Positions 15,260-18,877 of a stretch of 18,877 nt of DNA are shown one piece after another. Made by a program: the position numbers and the translations under genes. Source of the DNA: Thiotrichaceae bacterium (lineage in GTDB: Bacteria; Pseudomonadota; Gammaproteobacteria; Thiotrichales; Thiotrichaceae); NCBI GenBank assembly GCA_026992705.1, contig JALWYT010000181.1, forward strand, positions 1 to 18,877, given 5' to 3'. How positions within the stretch are numbered: the stretch's first letter is position 1; every line of letters begins with the position of its first letter. Below the pieces are notes generated by a model. The model did not search any database. It worked only from the letters and a program-made list of their open reading frames with translations, and was not told where the DNA came from.

Positions 15260-17167
15260 ATGAGTGAAAAAAAAGTAGAGCAACAGCAACAACGATCTAG
15301 CCTCAAAGAATTGATTGCACAAGGTAAGGAAAAAGGTTTCCTAACTTATGCAGAAGTCAATGATCACTTGCCAGACACCGTTGTTAACCCTGAACAAATT
15401 GAAGACATCATCAGCATGATCAATGATATGGGTATCAAAGTTTATGAAGCACCACCTGAAGATGCTGATCAAATTAATATGAATGATGATGAAGCTAAAG
15501 CTGATGATGAAACTGCTGCTGAAGAAGCTGCTGCAGCATTAGCAAGCGTCGAAAGTGAATTTGGTCGTACCACTGACCCTGTTCGCATGTATATGCGTGA
15601 AATGGGGACCGTTGAGTTATTAACCCGTGAAGGTGAAATTGAAATTGCCATGCGTATTGAAGAAGGTCTTAATGAGGCTCTTCACGCCTTGGCACAATTT
15701 CCTGCATCCATAAAAACCACACTTGAAAAAGTTGATCTCATTGAAAAAGATGAGATGAAGTTAACTGACCTTATTACTGGTTTTACAAGTGATTTGCAAA
15801 TGGAAACTCCAGCTGATGCAGGTGGCAAAAAGGACGATGAGCAAATCATTGTAGAAAAGGCAGATGATGATACTGAAGACACCAGTATCGATGATTTAGA
15901 TGATGATGAAGATGCTGAACCAATAGATACTGGTCCTGATCCTGAAAGAGCAAAAGAAGCATTCCAACGCTTGCGTGATTTATATAATGCGGCTCAAGAA
16001 GCTCGCAAAAATGGGGATCAAGAAGCCTATAAAAAATACCGTACAGAAGTTGCAGATGCCTTTATGGAGCTACGCTTCCCAATGAATGTTGTATTTGATT
16101 TAACCAAGCAACTAAATGATACGGTTGATCGTATCCGCTCAATTGAGCGTAATATCATGAAGATATGTATTCAAAAAGGTAAAATGCCCCGCAAAGACTT
16201 TATTAGTAGCTTTCCAAAAAATTCAACCAATTTAGATTGGTTAGAAAACTACTGCAAAGATCATCCAAAACTTGCCGACCGCTTATTACCTTTTGCAAAT
16301 GATGTAAAAGGTTTACAAGTTCAACTTAAACGTATTGTTGATGAAACTAACTTAAGCATGGAGCAAATCAAAGAAATTAACCGTAAAATGTCGGTGGGTG
16401 AGGCGAAAGCTCGCCGAGCTAAAAAAGAAATGATTGAGGCTAACCTACGCTTAGTGATTTCGATTGCGAAAAAATACACTAATCGCGGTTTGCAATTCCT
16501 TGATCTTATCCAAGAAGGTAACATCGGCTTAATGAAAGCGGTTGATAAATTTGAATACCGTCGTGGTTACAAATTCTCAACTTATGCAACATGGTGGATT
16601 CGCCAAGCAATTACACGTTCAATTGCTGATCAAGCAAGAACTATCCGTATCCCTGTTCATATGATTGAAACCATCAATAAATTGAACAGAATTTCACGCC
16701 GTCTATTGCAAGAAAAAGGTCGCGAAGGTACACCTGAGGAGCTTGCCGAAGCAATGGATATGCCTGAAGATAAAGTCCGTAAAGTACTTAAAATTGCTAA
16801 AGAGCCTATCTCCATGGAAACACCGATTGGTGATGATGCTGACTCAAATTTAGGTGATTTTATTGAAGATACTAATGTACAATCACCCATTGATTCGGCA
16901 ACTTCCTCTGGCTTATCAGAAACTACCAGAGAAGTACTCAGTAGCCTCACTAGCAGAGAATCAAAAGTTTTACGTATGCGTTTTGGTATTGATATGAATA
17001 CCGATCACACCCTAGAAGAAGTGGGCAAGCAATTTGATGTCACTCGTGAGCGTATCCGACAAATTGAAGCGAAAGCTCTAAGAAAGTTGCGTCATCCCAC
17101 ACGATCAGATATGCTTCGCAGCTTCTTAGATCTTAGTAATGATAGTTCTAAAAGTACAAACTCTTAA
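15260..17167 (+). CDS. rpoD: RNA polymerase primary sigma factor, sigma-70 (RpoD)
   Basis: This is the housekeeping sigma factor that directs RNA polymerase to -35/-10 promoters. From the ATG at 15260 it has 635 residues. Region 1.1 spans about residues 12-75 (LTYAEVNDHLP, DIISMINDMGI), region 1.2 begins at GRTTDPVRMYMREMGTVELL (about 102-121), and a non-conserved region follows that includes an acidic run of aspartates around 200-220. Regions 2.1-2.4 are near identical to E. coli (ANLRLVISIAKKYTNRGLQF; TYATWWIRQAITRSIADQAR), as are region 3 and the region 4.2 helix-turn-helix (LEEVGKQFDVTRERIRQIEA). The frame is open to a TTG at 15254, which has a GAG at fair spacing and would add two residues; the ATG fits homologues better. 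A short serine-rich tail follows FLDL. Confidence 0.98.
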   Translation: MSEKKVEQQQQRSSLKELIAQGKEKGFLTYAEVNDHLPDTVVNPEQIEDIISMINDMGIKVYEAPPEDADQINMNDDEAKADDETAAEEAAAALASVESEFGRTTDPVRMYMREMGTVELLTREGEIEIAMRIEEGLNEALHALAQFPASIKTTLEKVDLIEKDEMKLTDLITGFTSDLQMETPADAGGKKDDEQIIVEKADDDTEDTSIDDLDDDEDAEPIDTGPDPERAKEAFQRLRDLYNAAQEARKNGDQEAYKKYRTEVADAFMELRFPMNVVFDLTKQLNDTVDRIRSIERNIMKICIQKGKMPRKDFISSFPKNSTNLDWLENYCKDHPKLADRLLPFANDVKGLQVQLKRIVDETNLSMEQIKEINRKMSVGEAKARRAKKEMIEANLRLVISIAKKYTNRGLQFLDLIQEGNIGLMKAVDKFEYRRGYKFSTYATWWIRQAITRSIADQARTIRIPVHMIETINKLNRISRRLLQEKGREGTPEELAEAMDMPEDKVRKVLKIAKEPISMETPIGDDADSNLGDFIEDTNVQSPIDSATSSGLSETTREVLSSLTSRESKVLRMRFGIDMNTDHTLEEVGKQFDVTRERIRQIEAKALRKLRHPTRSDMLRSFLDLSNDSSKSTNS

Positions 17168-17194
17168 AAAAATAGTTTTTCTAGATTATTTTTT
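17167..17194 (+). terminator. Weak A/T inverted repeat after rpoD
   Basis: AAAAAATA (17167-17174) and TATTTTTT (17187-17194) can pair directly after the rpoD stop, and the second arm would act as a T-tract. The stem is all A/T, so it is weak. Read-through into tRNA-Ile2 is quite possible. Confidence 0.3.
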
Positions 17195-17221
17195 ATGTTA
17201 GAGCTGCTTCTTTAAATCTTA

Positions 17222-17298
17222 GGGCCTGTAGCTCAGTTGGTCAGAGCAGTCGACTCATAATCGATTGGTCGCGGGTTCAAGTCCCTCCAGGCCCACCA
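17222..17298 (+). tRNA. tRNA-Ile2 (anticodon CAT, lysidine-modified)
   Basis: The 77-base gene folds as a cloverleaf with loop CTCATAA, anticodon CAT, and an encoded CCA. It is assigned to the AUA-reading minor isoleucine tRNA rather than elongator methionine because it has C4-G69 and C5-G68 in the acceptor stem, which TilS uses for recognition, and a G27-U43 pair as in E. coli ileX. Its position just after rpoD also matches E. coli, where ileX lies near rpoD. The T-stem has one C-U mismatch (C50, U64). Confidence 0.88.
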
Positions 17299-17306
17299 TT
17301 TTTTTC

Positions 17307-17344
17307 AAAGGGTTATGTTTTATCCATAACCCTTTATTTATTTC
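17307..17344 (+). terminator. Rho-independent terminator after tRNA-Ile2
   Basis: AAAGGGTTATG (17307-17317) and CATAACCCTTT (17325-17335) form a perfect 11-bp stem with a seven-base loop, followed by ATTTATTTC. It lies nine bases after the tRNA and ends the dnaG-rpoD-tRNA side. The converging unknown gene from the right may use the same hairpin, although there is no T-run on that side. Confidence 0.75.
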
Positions 17345-17368
17345 TACGATAGTAAATTACTCGCCCAA

Positions 17369-18493
17369 CTAAAATTCCCCACTATGCCGCACTTTGCCTA
17401 ATGAGCGTGGGATATACACATCAACGACTCGTTCATTTTCAAATAGCAACTCAATATCGGGGAGTAGGCTTTGATAGACTTCATTTTCTTTGGGGGCTTC
17501 GGCTCCGTCTCGGCGTTCGGGGGAGATCATTTCAAAGCGGAGCGGTAATAATAATAAGTCAATATCTTGGGTAAAACATTTGGGCAAATCATTAAGTGAT
17601 AGCGAGATGGATTCCTTGTGATGCAGGGTTTCGTCGATGCAGTATTTATAGTCTTGTGCTGCAAAGCTAATCAGTTTTAGAGGGCGGTAGCCGTAGTAAA
17701 ATATTTCAATATCAACGAGTACTTGAGCATTTTCGCCTTCGGATAAATACACGGTAATGTCAATATCGCGTTGCATTTCGATATGTTCAATATCCGATAA
17801 GGTAAAACAATGTGTGCCTGTAACGTGGCAATCTAAAACAGATAGCCATGAGGGGGAATATTCTTTTAAAAAGCCGCTAAAGTGACGAAAACCATCGCCA
17901 TTTTTTACTTCGACGACGACTCGTTTATTGATGTGATGTTCTAAAATTTGGTCGAATGCGTTGCCGACCATTGATAAGGCAGTGGTTCCCATGCGTTGTA
18001 GGTATTTGTCTTGCGAGCTTAATACAGCAGCTCCTTGCATACCTTTCATTCTTGATAAGAATAAGCTCATGGATTCATTGAAGGCATCTCGGAAGTTATT
18101 CATAAAATTGCGAAAGAAGCGGGAAAAGCGTCGCAGTAGAGAGGGGTTTGCTGTTTTATTCACATCTTTTTGGCGTTTTTTCTGATTTTTTAGGGATAGC
18201 TCGCTGTGGTAGCGGTATATGGTTTGCACATTGTCTAAATCATCGGAATATAAAATATAGCTATAGCCTTTTTCTTGCCCTTGGTTTGGATGGGTGGCGG
18301 TAAATTTTAATTCCATGCCATTGGTAAAAATACGGACTAAACCGCGTGTCCGCTTGCCATCTTGCATTTCAATCGTGGTGTGAAAGCCGTGTAGCTCTTT
18401 TAGTACGCGATCTTTATTGCGATTGCGGACGATATTGCTGACAAATGCCGATAAAAATACAAATAAAATACTGAGCAATACGACATTATCCAT
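17369..18493 (-). CDS. Membrane-anchored protein of unknown function
   Basis: I do not recognise this 374-residue protein. It starts with one hydrophobic segment (about residues 4-22) followed by RNRNKDR, so the bulk should be cytoplasmic. Residues about 36-95 look like a small beta barrel (GKRTRGLVRIFTNGMELKF, then YSYILYSDDLDNV). A very basic helical region follows (about 100-152), then a second similar beta segment (about 190-240, VVVEVKNGDGFRHFSGFLKE and PSWLSVLDC) and a beta-rich C-terminal part. The repeated barrel-like pattern recalls Sm-like or PRC-barrel folds, but this is a guess from strand pattern only. The ATG follows AGGAG with nine bases of spacing and overlaps the pseudouridine synthase stop by eight bases, so the two are probably cotranslated. 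Confidence 0.85.
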   Translation of the reverse strand: MDNVVLLSILFVFLSAFVSNIVRNRNKDRVLKELHGFHTTIEMQDGKRTRGLVRIFTNGMELKFTATHPNQGQEKGYSYILYSDDLDNVQTIYRYHSELSLKNQKKRQKDVNKTANPSLLRRFSRFFRNFMNNFRDAFNESMSLFLSRMKGMQGAAVLSSQDKYLQRMGTTALSMVGNAFDQILEHHINKRVVVEVKNGDGFRHFSGFLKEYSPSWLSVLDCHVTGTHCFTLSDIEHIEMQRDIDITVYLSEGENAQVLVDIEIFYYGYRPLKLISFAAQDYKYCIDETLHHKESISLSLNDLPKCFTQDIDLLLLPLRFEMISPERRDGAEAPKENEVYQSLLPDIELLFENERVVDVYIPRSLGKVRHSGEF

Positions 18494-18877
18494 CTGTTTT
18501 TTCTCCTACAGGAAAATCTAATTTCCGCTGGCTTTCAAAATAGCAATCTTGCCCTGTGATTGGGTCAACAAAGGCGATTGATTTGGCTAATAATTGTAAT
18601 GGATTCTTAAAATCCTCTTCTTCCTTTTCGGGTAAAACTTCGGGGTAGAAAGAATCATTTAATATAGCCGCCCCGAGTGAGGCTAAATGCACACGCAATT
18701 GATGTTGTTTGCCAGAGACAGGTTCTAAGTGATAGCGGGCTAAATCACCTTGCGTTTCGATGCAATCAATATACGTCTTAGCGTTAGGTTCACCATCAAC
18801 CTCTTTCATACAGAAAAAAGGTGTTGATTTCACCATACGGCTTTCGTGAGTGTAAGGGAAGTCAATATGCGGTAAGC
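18486..18877 (-). CDS. RluA-family pseudouridine synthase, C-terminal part, cut by window edge
   Basis: The frame is open to the right edge, so the 5' part is missing; about 130 codons are visible. The family motif SGKQHQLRVHLASLGAAILND is the conserved RluA-type C-terminal motif (usually GKTHQLRVH...LG.PILGD). These enzymes isomerise uridine to pseudouridine in rRNA or tRNA. The catalytic HRLD aspartate motif lies outside the window, so neither its presence nor the RNA target can be judged. An internal ATG at 18836 is not the start: the upstream sequence PHIDFPYTHESR is in frame and reads as coding. The stop overlaps the start of the unknown membrane protein gene. Confidence 0.85.
   Translation of the reverse strand, partial: LPHIDFPYTHESRMVKSTPFFCMKEVDGEPNAKTYIDCIETQGDLARYHLEPVSGKQHQLRVHLASLGAAILNDSFYPEVLPEKEEEDFKNPLQLLAKSIAFVDPITGQDCYFESQRKLDFPVGEKTDG

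Noticed and set aside
17222..17298. Elongator tRNA-Met
   Set aside because: The acceptor pairs C4-G69 and C5-G68 and the G27-U43 pair point to tRNA-Ile2, not methionine.
1..18877. CRISPR array, insertion sequence or prophage
   Set aside because: No regularly spaced repeats, transposase-like proteins or phage genes are visible, and the gene order is conserved housekeeping.

Overview
The window looks like chromosomal DNA from an AT-rich gammaproteobacterium. It is almost entirely housekeeping genes, and I see no insertion sequence, prophage, CRISPR array or other mobile element. Species cannot be read from the sequence. The gene order ychF-pth-rplY-prs-tRNA-Gln-ispE-lolB-TPR lipoprotein, divergent from hemA-prfA, is the order I recall from Pseudomonas aeruginosa (PA4665-PA4673). 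Other gammaproteobacterial marks are LolB, CmoB, RecB, and dnaG followed by rpoD.

Layout. Bases 1-7715 are all on the minus strand: lbcA-like TPR lipoprotein, lolB and ispE (tightly packed), tRNA-Gln and prs (with a good promoter of their own inside the ispE stop codon), then rplY-pth-ychF and the 5' part of recB, which runs off the left edge. A 129-base divergent region (7716-7844) separates these from the plus-strand cluster hemA-prfA-cmoB (7845-11174). metZ converges on cmoB with only 9 bases between the stops. Bases 12366-13341 are the least ordinary part: a small secreted cysteine-rich protein, a 60-codon orphan ORF with an unusual leader, and long AT-rich spacers. Then come dnaG and rpoD on the plus strand, tRNA-Ile2 (CAU) and a terminator. 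Converging from the right edge are an RluA-type pseudouridine synthase (3' part) and an overlapping 374-residue membrane-anchored protein of unknown function.

How the genes relate. Many act in translation: tRNA-Gln, tRNA-Ile2, Pth, L25, YchF, RF1 and CmoB (wobble uridine modification). GluTR (hemA) uses glutamyl-tRNA to start tetrapyrrole synthesis. LolB and the TPR lipoprotein belong to outer-membrane and cell-wall upkeep. Prs and IspE feed nucleotide and isoprenoid synthesis. DnaG, RpoD and RecB serve replication, transcription and repair.

No clearly new multi-gene system is visible. The points most worth a second look are the metZ-dnaG spacer (cysteine-rich secreted protein; leader with an inverted repeat around a consensus ribosome binding site), cmoB where prmC usually stands, the insertion in L25, the two inverted repeats in the prs-rplY gap, and the unknown membrane protein coupled to the pseudouridine synthase. 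Several starts were moved from TTG codons to downstream ATG codons (ispE, the TPR lipoprotein, the cysteine-rich protein, rpoD).
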